In this document: in pieces, positions 63,890-64,000 of the stretch | Layout of the letters: each line of letters begins with the position of its first letter | Numbering within the stretch: the stretch's first letter is position 1 | Origin: CAXBBB01 sp963815505 | GTDB lineage: Bacteria; Bacteroidota; Rhodothermia; Rhodothermales; BA12 | DNA: 64,000 nucleotides | Reading direction: 5' to 3' | NCBI GenBank assembly: GCA_963815505.1 | Contig: CAWFGU010000022.1 | Span: 1-64,000 of the forward strand | Program-made: the position numbers and the translations under genes | Notes under the pieces: model-generated | Seen by the model: the letters and a program-made list of their open reading frames with translations, nothing else | What the model was told of the DNA's origin: nothing | The model's database searches: none

Positions 63890-64000
63890 TCGATGGACAG
63901 CTGTTTGGGAGTTGAGAGCAAGTGCGCGCGTACTTCTCGGTTCCCCGGCGACGAGCGCTTCACGTGCGTCCGGCCTGCCTCTTCTATCTCCGCTGCCCGG

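Overview
The window is high-GC bacterial chromosome. It carries TonB-dependent receptors paired with DUF4249-type lipoproteins, secreted proteins with C-terminal domains like those sorted by the type IX secretion system (T9SS), and the gene order yceD-rpmF-plsX-fabH-fabD-fabG next to dnaA-dnaN. Together these suggest a Rhodothermota/Bacteroidota-type organism (Rhodothermales-like). Unlike most Bacteroidota, it also carries flagellar genes. No rRNA, tRNA, CRISPR array or transposase was recognised.

Layout. Positions 1-8 kb: a MoxR ATPase cut by the window edge with a GHMP-kinase-like gene; a plus-strand run of Nudix hydrolase, voltage-gated-type ion channel, TfoX C-terminal protein, uracil-DNA glycosylase, GH108 muramidase and recJ. 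7.6-12.5 kb: the minus-strand fatty-acid/phospholipid operon. 12.5-16.1 kb: a probable oriC region with a perfect DnaA box, then dnaA and dnaN. 16.2-26.1 kb: flagellar genes motB, fliL, fliM, fliN, fliO, fliP, fliQ, fliR, interrupted by a DUF5715 lipoprotein, a permease fused to EIIA and TrkA-C domains, and an acetyltransferase. fliM and fliO are each preceded by a near-identical sigma-54 promoter plus a conserved upstream block.

26-34 kb is accessory: a large secreted sortilin-like protein and a lipoprotein lie between two copies of the last 166 bp of fliR; then come an esterase, a rhodanese lipoprotein, small unknown genes, a candidate small RNA and a DNA glycosylase. 34.0-42.75 kb is a tandem duplication of a sensor kinase / LuxR-type regulator / small-protein module whose two copies are mosaics of near-identical and diverged tracts. 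43-51 kb: a secreted HExxHxxGxxD metalloprotease, a kelch-like lipoprotein, arginine deiminase, prolyl oligopeptidase and an SRA-HNH modification-dependent nuclease. 51.3-64 kb: ilvE, two receptor/lipoprotein pairs, a glycosyltransferase, glf, a Sua5-type gene, and a flavoprotein/methyltransferase pair at the right edge.

About a dozen otherwise convincing genes (recJ, motB, fliL, DUF5715, fliM, fliR, the sortilin-like protein, the esterase, both kinase copies, the metalloprotease and arginine deiminase) contain one or two single-base frame breaks. I read most of these as uncorrected sequencing indels, because the protein is conserved on both sides of each break and no stretch is lost. They are annotated as single spanning genes with the break stated.
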